A DNA stretch of 64,000 bases from an uncultured Verrucomicrobiota bacterium. GTDB taxonomy: Bacteria; Verrucomicrobiota; Kiritimatiellia; CAIQIC01; Lenti-01. Positions 34,861 through 43,046 of the stretch are shown in pieces. The notes below the pieces were generated by a model. It had not been told where the DNA came from. It ran no database searches and saw only the letters and a program-made list of their open reading frames with translations. Made by a program: the position numbers and the translations under genes. Where the stretch lies: the NCBI GenBank assembly GCA_937860055.1, contig CALMBO010000028.1:85881-149880 (forward strand), given 5' to 3'. Numbering within the stretch: position 1 is the stretch's first letter; every line of letters starts with the position of its first letter.

Positions 34861-36200
34861 CCTCTCCCCGGCGCCTGTTGATCCTGCTGCCCGGCGGCCA
34901 GCCCCATGTGCTGGATTGCGGCCCGCTCCGGATGTCCTTCCGCGAAGCCCCGCTGACCGGCACCCTCCTGGCGGCGCTCGTCCCCCCGGACCTGAGCCTG
35001 GATGTCACGCTCGTCGATGGCAGCGTCTCGCCCATCCCCATGGATGGGAAATTCGACCTTGTCGCCATCAGCCTCATCACCGGCATGGCGCTCAAGGGCT
35101 ATGAATTGGCCGATCACTTCCGCGCGCGCGGCGCGACCGTCGTCCTCGGCGGCATCCATGTCTCCCTCCTCACCGAAGAGGCCCGCCCCCACGCCGACTC
35201 CATCGTGGTCGGATACGCCGAACAGACCTGGCCCCGGCTGCTGCGCGACTGGTGCGCCGGCCGCCTCCTTCCGGAGTATCGCCACGAGGGCCCCGCCGTG
35301 ATCGCCGGCCTCCCCCTGCCCCGCCGGGACCTGCAGAAACCGTTTGGCTATGTGATGCCCCGCACCATCAATGCCACCCGCGGCTGCCGCCAGGCCTGCG
35401 ACTTCTGCGTCGCCCCCGCCGTCCCCCTCGGCTGGAGCACCCGGCCGGTCGGCGACGTCGTCGCCGATGTCCGCTCCCTGCGCGGCGGCACCTTCGCCTT
35501 CCACGACCTCAATCTGACCGACGACGTCGACTACGCCAAGGAACTCTTCGCCGCCCTCCGTCCCCTCAAGAAGAAATGGGGCGGACTGGTCTCCACCAAG
35601 GTGGCCAAGGATCCCGAACTCCTGGACCTCATGGCCGATTCCGGCTGCAGCTATCTCCTCATCGGCTTCGAGTCCGTCAGCCCCGCCGCCCTCCGCGGCA
35701 TGCACAAGGGCTTCAACGCCCCCGGCCATTACCATGAGGTCGTCTCCTCCCTCCATTCCCGCCACATCGTCGTCCAGGGCTGCTTCATCTTCGGCCTCGA
35801 CGACGACACCCCCGAGGTCTTCCGCCACACCGTCGCCGCCATCGACGAACTCCGCATCGACATCCCCCGTTTCGCCCTCTACACCCCTTTCCCCAACACC
35901 CGCGCCTATCGCCGCCTCAAGGCCGAGAACCGCATCCTCCATGAAAACTGGCGCTACTACGACACCCAGCACGTCGTCATCCGCCCCAGGCTCATGTCGC
36001 CCGAGGAACTCGACCGCGGCTTCATCTGGGCCTGGCGCGAAAGCTTCAAGCTCGGCATCGCCTCCAAGCGCGTCCGCTTCCACCGGAACACCCGCATCTC
36101 CGCCGTCGGCAACCTGGCCTACCGCCTCTATGGCCACCGCCTGAAATCCGATGCCGACCGTTTTCCCCCCGCCATGCCGGCCTCTCCCGGCCGGACCTGA
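34857..36200 (+). CDS. B12-binding-type radical SAM protein, copy 1
   Basis: A 447-aa class B radical SAM architecture: an N-terminal Rossmann domain of the cobalamin-binding type (about 1-150, with LVAISLITGMALKGYELADHF and VVLGGIHVS) and a radical SAM core with Cys177, Cys181, Cys184 (RGCRQACDFC). I do not see a DxHxxG cobalamin ligand. The GTG at 34857 overlaps the upstream stop, and gives MTSPRRLLILLPGG. Such enzymes often methylate or rearrange unactivated carbons; substrate unknown. Confidence 0.86.
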   Translation: MTSPRRLLILLPGGQPHVLDCGPLRMSFREAPLTGTLLAALVPPDLSLDVTLVDGSVSPIPMDGKFDLVAISLITGMALKGYELADHFRARGATVVLGGIHVSLLTEEARPHADSIVVGYAEQTWPRLLRDWCAGRLLPEYRHEGPAVIAGLPLPRRDLQKPFGYVMPRTINATRGCRQACDFCVAPAVPLGWSTRPVGDVVADVRSLRGGTFAFHDLNLTDDVDYAKELFAALRPLKKKWGGLVSTKVAKDPELLDLMADSGCSYLLIGFESVSPAALRGMHKGFNAPGHYHEVVSSLHSRHIVVQGCFIFGLDDDTPEVFRHTVAAIDELRIDIPRFALYTPFPNTRAYRRLKAENRILHENWRYYDTQHVVIRPRLMSPEELDRGFIWAWRESFKLGIASKRVRFHRNTRISAVGNLAYRLYGHRLKSDADRFPPAMPASPGRT

Positions 36201-36204
36201 TTCC

Positions 36205-37536
36205 ATGCACCTCACCCTGATCCAGCCCTCGGTTGGCCGCAAGGCGGATGGCTCGCCCTATCCCGCCTCCTGGCGCATGGAGCCCCTCGGCATCGCCATG
36301 CTCTCCAGCCTCACCCCCCGCGACATTCCGCGCACCTTCTTCGATGACCGCCTCGAAGCCATCGGCTACGACACCCCCACCAATCTCGTCGCCATCACCG
36401 TCGAAACCTATACCGCCCGCCGCGCCTACCAGATCGCCGACCGGTTCCGCAAGCGCGGAATCCCCGTCGTCCTGGGCGGCTTCCACCCCACCGCGTGCCC
36501 CGACGAGGCTTCCGCCCACGCTGACGCCATCGTCGTGGGCGAGGCCGAACCGGTTTGGGCCGCCTTGCTCGCCGACGCCGCCGGCGGACGCCTCCAATCC
36601 CGCTATGCCGCCGAACGCCCCGTCTTGGCCGGACTGGCCCCCGACCGATCCATCTTCGGCTCCCGGCCCTATGGCCTGGTCTCCCTCGTCGAAACCTCCC
36701 GGGGCTGCCGTTTCCAATGCGAGTTCTGCTCCATCTCCCGATTCTACCGCCGCCGCTGCATCGACCGTCCCGTCGAGGAGGTCGTCCGCGAGGTCCGCGG
36801 CCTGCGCAAACCGATCTTCTTCGTGGATGACAACATCGGGTCCGACCCGGAGCGATTGCGCGCCCTCTGCGAGGCCTTGCTGCCGCTGAACCGTCCCTGG
36901 ATCGGACAGGCCAGCCTCCATATTGCCCAAGACCCCGCGCTGCTGGGCCTCATGCGCCGCTCGGGCTGCCAAGGCGTGCTCATCGGTTTCGAATCCCTCG
37001 ATCCGGCCACCCTCGCCAACATGGGCAAGTCCGTCAATCTCGAGGCCCGCGGCTATTCCCGCGCCATCCGGGCGTTCCGCGACCACGGGCTCTCCATCTA
37101 CGCCACCTTCGTCTTCGGCTACGATCAGGACACGCCCGACACCTTCCGGCGCGTGTTCGATTTCGCCCTCCGGCAGAAGTTCTTCTTCACCGCCTTCAAC
37201 CACCTCGTTCCCTTTCCCGGAACCCCCCTCCATGACCGCCTCGCCGCGCAGGGGCGCCTGCTTCATCCGCAGTGGTGGCTGCATCCGGCGGGATGCTTCG
37301 GCGAGGTCGTCTACCAGCCCGCCCAAATGTCCCCGCAGCAGTTGGCCGGCCTCTGCGAATCCCATCGCCGCCGCTTCTACTCGCTCCCCTCCGTCGCCCG
37401 CCGCGCCCTCGACCTGCGGGCCAACTGCCGCACTCCCCGCAAGGCGCTCGTCTTCCTGGCCCAGAATCTCCTCCATCAACGGGAAGTTGTCCGCCGCCAG
37501 GGTTTGCCCTTCGGATTTCCGGAGGATCGCCCGTGA
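36205..37536 (+). CDS. B12-binding-type radical SAM protein, copy 2
   Basis: A 443-aa paralogue of the preceding gene with the same layout: MHLTLIQPSVGRK, Rossmann domain with VVLGGFHPTACPDEA, radical SAM core Cys168, Cys172, Cys175 (RGCRFQCEFC), FFVDDNIGSD and LIGFESLDPATL. It starts 4 bp after copy 1. Two such enzymes in one operon suggest two successive radical steps or modification of two positions. Confidence 0.87.
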   Translation: MHLTLIQPSVGRKADGSPYPASWRMEPLGIAMLSSLTPRDIPRTFFDDRLEAIGYDTPTNLVAITVETYTARRAYQIADRFRKRGIPVVLGGFHPTACPDEASAHADAIVVGEAEPVWAALLADAAGGRLQSRYAAERPVLAGLAPDRSIFGSRPYGLVSLVETSRGCRFQCEFCSISRFYRRRCIDRPVEEVVREVRGLRKPIFFVDDNIGSDPERLRALCEALLPLNRPWIGQASLHIAQDPALLGLMRRSGCQGVLIGFESLDPATLANMGKSVNLEARGYSRAIRAFRDHGLSIYATFVFGYDQDTPDTFRRVFDFALRQKFFFTAFNHLVPFPGTPLHDRLAAQGRLLHPQWWLHPAGCFGEVVYQPAQMSPQQLAGLCESHRRRFYSLPSVARRALDLRANCRTPRKALVFLAQNLLHQREVVRRQGLPFGFPEDRP

Positions 37537-38633
37537 AGTTCTCCCTCGCCACCGACGCCCACAAACCGTCTCTTCGCCGCTTGGCCCGCGAACAGACCAT
37601 GCCCGGCTGGATCCGCCTCGCATTCCCGCGCGAACCGGATTGGTCCGCCGCCCAGGAAATCCTCGGCCGCTTTCACCAAACCATCGTCGCTACGGACGAC
37701 TCGGATTCCGTCGTCGGCTGCGGCGTCCGCGCCATCCGCCGCGCCTTTGTCAACGGACGCGAATCCGAAATCGGCTACCTCGGCGGACTCCGCTCCCTCC
37801 CCCATGCCCGGCGCTCCACCGGCTTGGCGCGCGGCTTCCGCTTCCTCCGCCAGCTCCACGAGGCCGATCGCCGCGTCCCGGCCTATCTCACCACCATCGT
37901 CGAAGACAATTCCGGCGCCGCCGCCCTCCTGACCAGCGCCCGTGCCGGCCTCCCGGCCTATCTCGACCAGGGACTCTTTCTGTCCAGCGCCATTCCTCTC
38001 GGTCGCCGCCGCCCCGCCATCCTGCCGCCGGGCGTTGAAATCCGCGCCGGCAACGAATTCCCGCTGGACCTCATCCTCGATTTCCTCCGTACAGAGGGCC
38101 CCAAACGCCAGTTCTTTCCCTCGCTCCGCCGCGAAGACTTCGGAACACCCCTCCTGCGAGGTCTCCTTCCCGGCGATTTCCGGGTTGCCGTTCGCAGCGG
38201 CCAAATTGTCGGAGCCGCCGCTGCCTGGGATCAAGGCTCGTTCCGCCAGACGCTCGTCGCCGGCTATGCCCCCGCCCTCCGCCTCGTCCGGCCCGCGCTC
38301 AATCTCGCCCTGCGCCTCGCCGGCCGCCGCCCCCTCCCCCCTCCCGGCCAGGGCCTCCGGTTCTTCCACGTCGCCTTCCCCTGCATCCGCGACGATGACC
38401 CCTCCCTCCTCGCCGCCCTCCTCGAACGCTTCCACGCCGAACACCTGAACTCGCCCCACGATTATTTCGTCGTGGGCCTGCACGAACGCGACCCCCTGCG
38501 CGCGGCCCTCCGGCGCTTTCCGGCCCTCCATTACGCCAGCCGCCTCTATCTCGCCTGCTGGGACGACGGACGCGCTTTCTGCGTTTCCCTGGATCCCCGG
38601 CTCGTCCCCCACCTCGAAACCGCCATGCTCTGA
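37533..38633 (+). CDS. GNAT-like acetyltransferase
   Basis: A 366-aa protein with a GNAT-type core: VGCGVRAIRRAFVNG, EIGYLGGLRSLPHARRSTGLARGF (the acetyl-CoA loop region) and LTTIVEDNSGAAALLTSARAGLP. A second half (about 180-366) looks like another degenerate GNAT domain. The GTG start overlaps the upstream stop (GTGA). In this setting it may acylate the pathway intermediate; no substrate can be named. Confidence 0.7.
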   Translation: MKFSLATDAHKPSLRRLAREQTMPGWIRLAFPREPDWSAAQEILGRFHQTIVATDDSDSVVGCGVRAIRRAFVNGRESEIGYLGGLRSLPHARRSTGLARGFRFLRQLHEADRRVPAYLTTIVEDNSGAAALLTSARAGLPAYLDQGLFLSSAIPLGRRRPAILPPGVEIRAGNEFPLDLILDFLRTEGPKRQFFPSLRREDFGTPLLRGLLPGDFRVAVRSGQIVGAAAAWDQGSFRQTLVAGYAPALRLVRPALNLALRLAGRRPLPPPGQGLRFFHVAFPCIRDDDPSLLAALLERFHAEHLNSPHDYFVVGLHERDPLRAALRRFPALHYASRLYLACWDDGRAFCVSLDPRLVPHLETAML

Positions 38634-38635
38634 CC

Positions 38636-39361
38636 ATGACGCTCCTCCCCTCCATCTCCGCGCAGCAACACCTCCCCGGCGAAATCCGGGAACGCATGCT
38701 GGCCCTTCACGCTCGGCATTTCTCGCAGGTCCGGCGCGAACGCTTCCTTCTCGACCTCGCGGAAAAGGATTGGGTCATCCTCCTGCGCACGCGCGACGGG
38801 ACCCTCGCCGGATTCTCCACGCAAAAAATCCTCTCGCTGGCCAGCGGAGGCCGGACCGTCCGCTTCCTCTTCAGCGGCGACACCATCGTCGATCGCGCGC
38901 ATTGGAACACCCCCCTGCTCGCCGGTTGCTTCGGACATCTCATGCTCCGCCTGCTGGAAGTCCACGGACCCGGCGATCTGTTCTGGTTCCTGATCTCCAA
39001 GGGCTTCCGCACCTATCGCTTCCTGCCGGTGTTCTTCAACCGCTTCTGGCCCGCGCCGGACCGTCCGACGCCTCCCGAGATGGCCGCGCTCCTCCACGAA
39101 ATCGCCTTCCACAAGTTCGGCGCGGCCTATGACCGGCTCGCCGGTGTCATCCGCCCCGCCGGCGGCGACCGCCTCGCCCCGGATCTGGCCACCATCCCTC
39201 CCGCGCGCCGCCAGGATCCCCATGTGGCTTTCTTCCTGTCGCGCAATCCCGGCTTCGCGCAGGGGGACGAACTGGCGTGCCTCGCCCCCATCCGCCCCGA
39301 GAACCTCAATGCCTATGCCCGGCGCGTCATCCGCAGCACGGTTCCGGAATGGCTATGCTGA
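38636..39361 (+). CDS. Hypothetical protein, possibly GNAT-related
   Basis: A 241-aa protein that I do not recognise with confidence. Segments such as LLRTRDGTLAGFSTQKIL and RTVRFLFSGDTIVDRAHW, and a C-terminal NAYARRVIRSTVPEWL, suggest an acyltransferase-like alpha/beta fold. It begins 2 bp after the GNAT-like gene and overlaps the GH3-like gene by 13 bp, so belongs to the operon. Confidence 0.6.
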   Translation: MTLLPSISAQQHLPGEIRERMLALHARHFSQVRRERFLLDLAEKDWVILLRTRDGTLAGFSTQKILSLASGGRTVRFLFSGDTIVDRAHWNTPLLAGCFGHLMLRLLEVHGPGDLFWFLISKGFRTYRFLPVFFNRFWPAPDRPTPPEMAALLHEIAFHKFGAAYDRLAGVIRPAGGDRLAPDLATIPPARRQDPHVAFFLSRNPGFAQGDELACLAPIRPENLNAYARRVIRSTVPEWLC

Positions 39362-41037
39362 AACTCCTCGCCACCTTCGCCGGAAACGTCCTGTGGTTCC
39401 TCTCCTGCCTGCCCGGCTGGATCCGCTTCCAGTTCACCCTGCGCCACCCGCAACGCGCCCAGGAAAAAGTCCTGCGCCGCCTCCTCCGCCAAAATCGCGG
39501 CACCGCCTTCGGCCTGCGCCATGGGTTCGCCGATATCCGCACGCCGGAGGATTTCGCCGCCCGCGTCCCCTTGGCCGAATACGATGATTTCGCCGCCGAC
39601 ATCGCCGCCGCCCGCCTGAATGCGCCCTTTCCCCTTGCCGCCGAGATGCCCGTTCTGCTCGAACCGACCAGCGGTTCCTCCGGCGCGCCCAAGCTCATCC
39701 CGCTCACGCCTTCCTTGCAGCGCGAATTTTCTGCCGCGATCCAGCCCTGGATTGCCTGGCTATACCTCGCCCATCCCCGTCTGTTCCTCGGACGCCAATA
39801 CTGGGCCGTCAGTCCCAACACCCCGCCTCCCCGCCGGAACGACGCCTCGCCGGACTCCATCCCGATCGGATTTTCCGACGATGCCGACTATCTCGGCGCC
39901 GTCGGTTGCTTCGTGTCGCGGGTACTGCTGGCCATTCCCCCGGAACTCCGCCTCGTCGCCGATCGCGAAACCTTCCTGCTCCTCACGATGTTCTTCCTGC
40001 TCCGGGATGCGAACCTGCGCCTGATCTCCGTCTGGCATCCCTCCTTCCTGACCCTCCTGCTCGATGCCATCCCCCCCCAGTGGCCCGCGCTCCTGCGCAT
40101 GCTCCGCACCGGCGACCTGCCCGCTTCAGGGCTTGAACCGGAGCTGCACCTCCGCCTGGCCTCCCGCGTTTCGCCCGACCCGCGCCGGGCCGATGAACTC
40201 GAGTCGCTCGATCTGCCCGCGCGTCCCGAACACATCTCCCGCGCCTGGCCCCGCCTCGAAGTCATCAGTTGCTGGACCGGCGAGCGCTCCGAACCCTGGC
40301 TGGCCCGCCTCCGCGCCCTCTTCCCCCGCGCCACCCTCCAAGGCAAGGGCCTGCTGGCCACGGAGGGCGTCGTCTCCCTCCCCACCGGCTGCGGCCGCCT
40401 CCACCCTTGCGCCATCCGTTCGCACTTCTTCGAATTCATCGACCCGGAAACGGGCATGGCCCTGCCTGCCTGGAAACTGCAATCCGGCCGCGAATATTCC
40501 GTCGTGCTTTCCACCGGCGGCGGCCTCTGGCGCTATCGTCTCCACGACCGCGTCCGCGTCGCCGGTTTCTGCCGCGCCACCCCCTGCCTGGAATTCCTCG
40601 GCAAGGACAACCTCGTCTCCGATCTCGTCGGCGAAAAGCTTGATGAACGCCACGTCGCCGAAGCCTTGTCCGTCGCGCAATCCGCCACCCGCATCCGCCC
40701 GGCCTTTGCCATGTTGGTGCCGGATGTCCATGGCCCGGATGCCACGCCTGGCTATGCCCTGATCCTCGACATGCCCGAGGATGCATCGTCCGTCGAATCT
40801 TCCCGGATTCTCGCCAGGACCGTGGAACAGGAGCTGCTCCGGAACTACCACTATGCCCACGTCCGCAACCTCGGCCAGCTCGCTCCCCTGCAACCGCGTC
40901 TCGTCCCCGGTGCCGCCGCCCTCTGCCGCGCCACGCGGGAGGCGGAAGGAACCCGCATCGGCACCGTCAAATTCCCCGCCCTCGCCGTCATCCATGCCGA
41001 TGCGGCTGTTTTTCCTTCTGCGGCCCCCCCTCCCTGA
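39349..41037 (+). CDS. GH3-type acyl-adenylating enzyme
   Basis: A 562-aa member of the GH3 auxin-responsive promoter family (adenylate-forming). The ATP loop is TSGSSGAPKLIPLT (107-120); further GH3 blocks are VISCWTGERSEPWL, LQGKGLLATEGVVSLP and the YSVVLSTGGGLWRYRLHDRVRV hinge region (split family blocks). In plants GH3 enzymes join acyl acids to amino acids; bacterial members are little studied. The start could also be the ATG two codons on. It is the last gene of the operon and converges on the prenyl synthase. Confidence 0.9.
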   Translation: MAMLKLLATFAGNVLWFLSCLPGWIRFQFTLRHPQRAQEKVLRRLLRQNRGTAFGLRHGFADIRTPEDFAARVPLAEYDDFAADIAAARLNAPFPLAAEMPVLLEPTSGSSGAPKLIPLTPSLQREFSAAIQPWIAWLYLAHPRLFLGRQYWAVSPNTPPPRRNDASPDSIPIGFSDDADYLGAVGCFVSRVLLAIPPELRLVADRETFLLLTMFFLLRDANLRLISVWHPSFLTLLLDAIPPQWPALLRMLRTGDLPASGLEPELHLRLASRVSPDPRRADELESLDLPARPEHISRAWPRLEVISCWTGERSEPWLARLRALFPRATLQGKGLLATEGVVSLPTGCGRLHPCAIRSHFFEFIDPETGMALPAWKLQSGREYSVVLSTGGGLWRYRLHDRVRVAGFCRATPCLEFLGKDNLVSDLVGEKLDERHVAEALSVAQSATRIRPAFAMLVPDVHGPDATPGYALILDMPEDASSVESSRILARTVEQELLRNYHYAHVRNLGQLAPLQPRLVPGAAALCRATREAEGTRIGTVKFPALAVIHADAAVFPSAAPPP

Positions 41038-41058
41038 GTCGACCTCCGCCCCCTCCCT

Positions 41059-41928
41059 TCATCCTCCCGCCGGCGCCTGGATTTCCGCCAGCACCTCGCG
41101 CAACCGCCCCGCGCCGCCTCCAAACCGGTCCAGGATCCCCGCCACGGCCGCCAGTTTCTCCGCCGCCTGCGCCCGCGCCTCCCGGGGACCGAACAGGGAA
41201 TAGGCGGTGGCCCTTCCGGCCTCCTTGTACTCGCTGTCCTCCTCCGGCCCGTCGGCGATGTCGTCCAGGATCTGGTAGGCCTGCCCCAGCTTCACCCCCG
41301 CCTCGCGCAACGCCGCGGCCTCGGCCTCCCCCGCGCCGCACAGCAACGCGCCGCCCGCCAGCGCCGCCACGAACAGCGACCCGCTCTTCAGCGCATAGCA
41401 CTCCATCAACGCGGCCTCGGAAACCGGCGCCTGGCCCATCGCCAGGTCCAGCTCCTGCCCGCGCGCCAGCCCCTCGCCCATCTCCCCCAGCAGCCGGAGC
41501 GCGCGGATCCGGCATTCCTCCGTTGCCAACGGATTGTCCGCGACGCCATGGTAGGCCAGATTGACCAAAAACGCCGGCAGCATGTCCACCGCCCAGTCCG
41601 GAAAGACGAGATGGACGCACGCCTTGCCCCGGCGCGTCAGGGCGTTGTCCATCGAGGGCAGGTCGTCCAGTACCAGCGAGGCCGCATGCATCATTTCCAG
41701 CGCCGCCGCCAGCGGCAGGGCGCGCGCCTCCGCATCCGCGCGGAAGATGGAGCCGGCGGCCACCGCCATCAGGCCCCGCCAGCGGTGCCCGCCGCCCTGC
41801 ACCGCATAGCGCGCCGCGCGGACCACCTCCGTCTGAGCCCGCGACGCAAACGCCTCCTCCAGCGCCTGCTCGATCCGCGCCCGCATCTTCACGCTCCACT
41901 TTCCCTTCTGCTCTGCGCTGCTCTCCAT
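41059..41928 (-). CDS. Short-chain polyprenyl (farnesyl/geranylgeranyl) diphosphate synthase
   Basis: A 289-aa trans-prenyl synthase that extends allylic diphosphates with IPP. The first Asp-rich motif is DDLPSMD (88-94) and the second DDIAD (222-226). The usual GGKRLRP block reads GGGHRWRGLM, with His in place of Lys and Gly for Pro, so IPP binding may differ. The start at 41928 (MESSAEQKG) is chosen because a -10 box ends 7 nt before it; an ATG two codons upstream is possible. Its last 51 bp are duplicated at 33570. Confidence 0.88.
   Translation of the reverse strand: MESSAEQKGKWSVKMRARIEQALEEAFASRAQTEVVRAARYAVQGGGHRWRGLMAVAAGSIFRADAEARALPLAAALEMMHAASLVLDDLPSMDNALTRRGKACVHLVFPDWAVDMLPAFLVNLAYHGVADNPLATEECRIRALRLLGEMGEGLARGQELDLAMGQAPVSEAALMECYALKSGSLFVAALAGGALLCGAGEAEAAALREAGVKLGQAYQILDDIADGPEEDSEYKEAGRATAYSLFGPREARAQAAEKLAAVAGILDRFGGGAGRLREVLAEIQAPAGG
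41066..41116. repeat. 51-bp direct repeat, copy B (inside the prenyl synthase 3' end)
   Basis: The in-gene copy, encoding the C-terminal residues just before PAGG and the stop. Sequence outside the 51 bp diverges at once from copy A. Confidence 0.92.
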
Positions 41929-41935
41929 GCCCATC

Positions 41936-41964
41936 AGTTTATGGCCCGGCGCCGGCCCCGTCAA
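41936..41964 (-). promoter_or_regulatory. Promoter of the prenyl synthase gene, probably leaderless
   Basis: Minus strand: TTGACG, 17-bp spacer, TAAACT, then 7 nt to the ATG at 41928. One of the clearest examples of this layout. Confidence 0.6.
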
Positions 41965-41983
41965 TGCCTGTCACCGGCCCGGC

Positions 41984-42024
41984 TTTTCCACGGCGTGGAA
42001 AAATGTTTTCCACACCGTGGAAAA
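41984..42024. repeat. Phased palindrome cluster, two copies at 22-bp period
   Basis: Two 19-bp sites (TTTTCCA-N5-TGGAAAA, CG-rich centres) start at 41984 and 42006. They lie between the divergent promoters of the prenyl synthase and flavodoxin genes. Confidence 0.9.
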
Positions 42025-42026
42025 TC

Positions 42027-42055
42027 TTGTTCCCCACCGCCCCTCGGCCTAGACT
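42027..42055 (+). promoter_or_regulatory. Promoter of the flavodoxin gene
   Basis: TTGTTC, 17-bp spacer, TAGACT. It gives a leader of about 40 nt with AAAGGAG. Confidence 0.45.
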
Positions 42056-42102
42056 GCCCGCATCGTGAGGCACCCGCTCATGCCCGTCCATAAAGGAGAA
42101 CC

Positions 42103-42600
42103 ATGAAAGCGTTAGTGGTCTATGAATCGTTGTGGGGCAACACGGCCGCCGTCGCGCGCGCCATCGCGGAGGGCATCGGACCGGAGGCGCAGGCGATGTC
42201 CACCGCCGAAGCCGCTCCCCAGGCCCTCTCGGGCGTGGATCTGGTCGTGGCGGGATCGCCCCTCTTCGCCTTCCGCCTCCCCACCGGCGAAATCCGGGAA
42301 ACCATCCGCCGGAAAGCCGCTTCGTTCTCCAAACCGCCGGACCTGGGGCACCCCCCCCTGCGCACGTGGCTCGAAACCCTGCCTCCCGGAAAAGGCCGCG
42401 CCGCCGCCTTCGAGACGCGCATCTGGTGGTCGCCCGGCGGCGCCACCGGCGCCATTCTGAAAGGCCTGAAGAAGGCGGGCTATGCCCCCCTCGCGTGGGG
42501 TCGTCGTTTCCGCGTCACGGGCATGACCGGCCCCCTCAAGCCCGGCGAACTTGAACGCGCCCGCGAGTGGGGCGTCCACCTCGCCCGCCAGATGCGATAG
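42103..42600 (+). CDS. Flavodoxin-fold protein
   Basis: A 165-aa flavodoxin-like protein: MKALVVYESLWGNTAAVARAIAEG contains the FMN-phosphate loop (S/T-x-T-G-N-T type, here ESLWGNT), followed by VDLVVAGSPLFAFRLP. It could carry electrons, for example to radical SAM enzymes, but nothing ties it to them beyond proximity. AAAGGAG lies before the ATG. Confidence 0.87.
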   Translation: MKALVVYESLWGNTAAVARAIAEGIGPEAQAMSTAEAAPQALSGVDLVVAGSPLFAFRLPTGEIRETIRRKAASFSKPPDLGHPPLRTWLETLPPGKGRAAAFETRIWWSPGGATGAILKGLKKAGYAPLAWGRRFRVTGMTGPLKPGELERAREWGVHLARQMR

Positions 42601-42613
42601 CACCCCCCCCAAC

Positions 42614-42641
42614 AAAAACGGATCGGGCCTCGGCCCGATCC
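42614..42641 (-). terminator. Rho-independent terminator of the mla unit
   Basis: A perfect 9-bp stem (arms 42620-42628 and 42633-42641) followed on the minus strand by GTTTTTGTT. It ends the unit finishing at 42669 and converges with the flavodoxin gene. Confidence 0.85.
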
Positions 42642-42668
42642 GCTTCATTCGCCAGGCGCCCGCCTTCG

Positions 42669-43025
42669 TCAGAAGGTCATCCGCCAGCCGATGGAGGCCC
42701 CGGCCACTTCGGCCTGGGTGCCCGCCCCCTGCGAATTCAAGCCGATGGGCGCGGTGACCGCCTTCAGGACAATGGGCGATTCCTCGGCCATCTTCGCCGC
42801 ATGGGCGATGACGGCTTCCTTCTCCGCCTCCGTGTAGCGATCCACGTCGGAACGCAGCGCGACCAGGCCGTACACAACGACCACGGCCGCCATCAGGCCC
42901 ACCGTGATCGCGGCATCCGTCGAGTCGTCGCCGATTTCCGCCCGGGCCGGCGTCGCCGGCATCGTGGCCCACACCAGCGCGGCAATCAGCATCGCCGCCG
43001 TCCCGTTCCATCCGGTCCTCTTCAT
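42669..43025 (-). CDS. Small exported hypothetical protein at the end of the mla operon
   Basis: A 118-aa protein with a signal peptide (cleavage near PARA, residue 28), then a hydrophobic stretch (AITVGLMAAVVVVYGLVAL) and a short C-terminal domain ending WRMTF. I do not recognise it. It starts 21 bp after mlaD and ends just before a terminator, so it is the last gene of the operon. Confidence 0.7.
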   Translation of the reverse strand: MKRTGWNGTAAMLIAALVWATMPATPARAEIGDDSTDAAITVGLMAAVVVVYGLVALRSDVDRYTEAEKEAVIAHAAKMAEESPIVLKAVTAPIGLNSQGAGTQAEVAGASIGWRMTF

Positions 43026-43046
43026 GTCCTGCCTCCGTTCCTGCCG

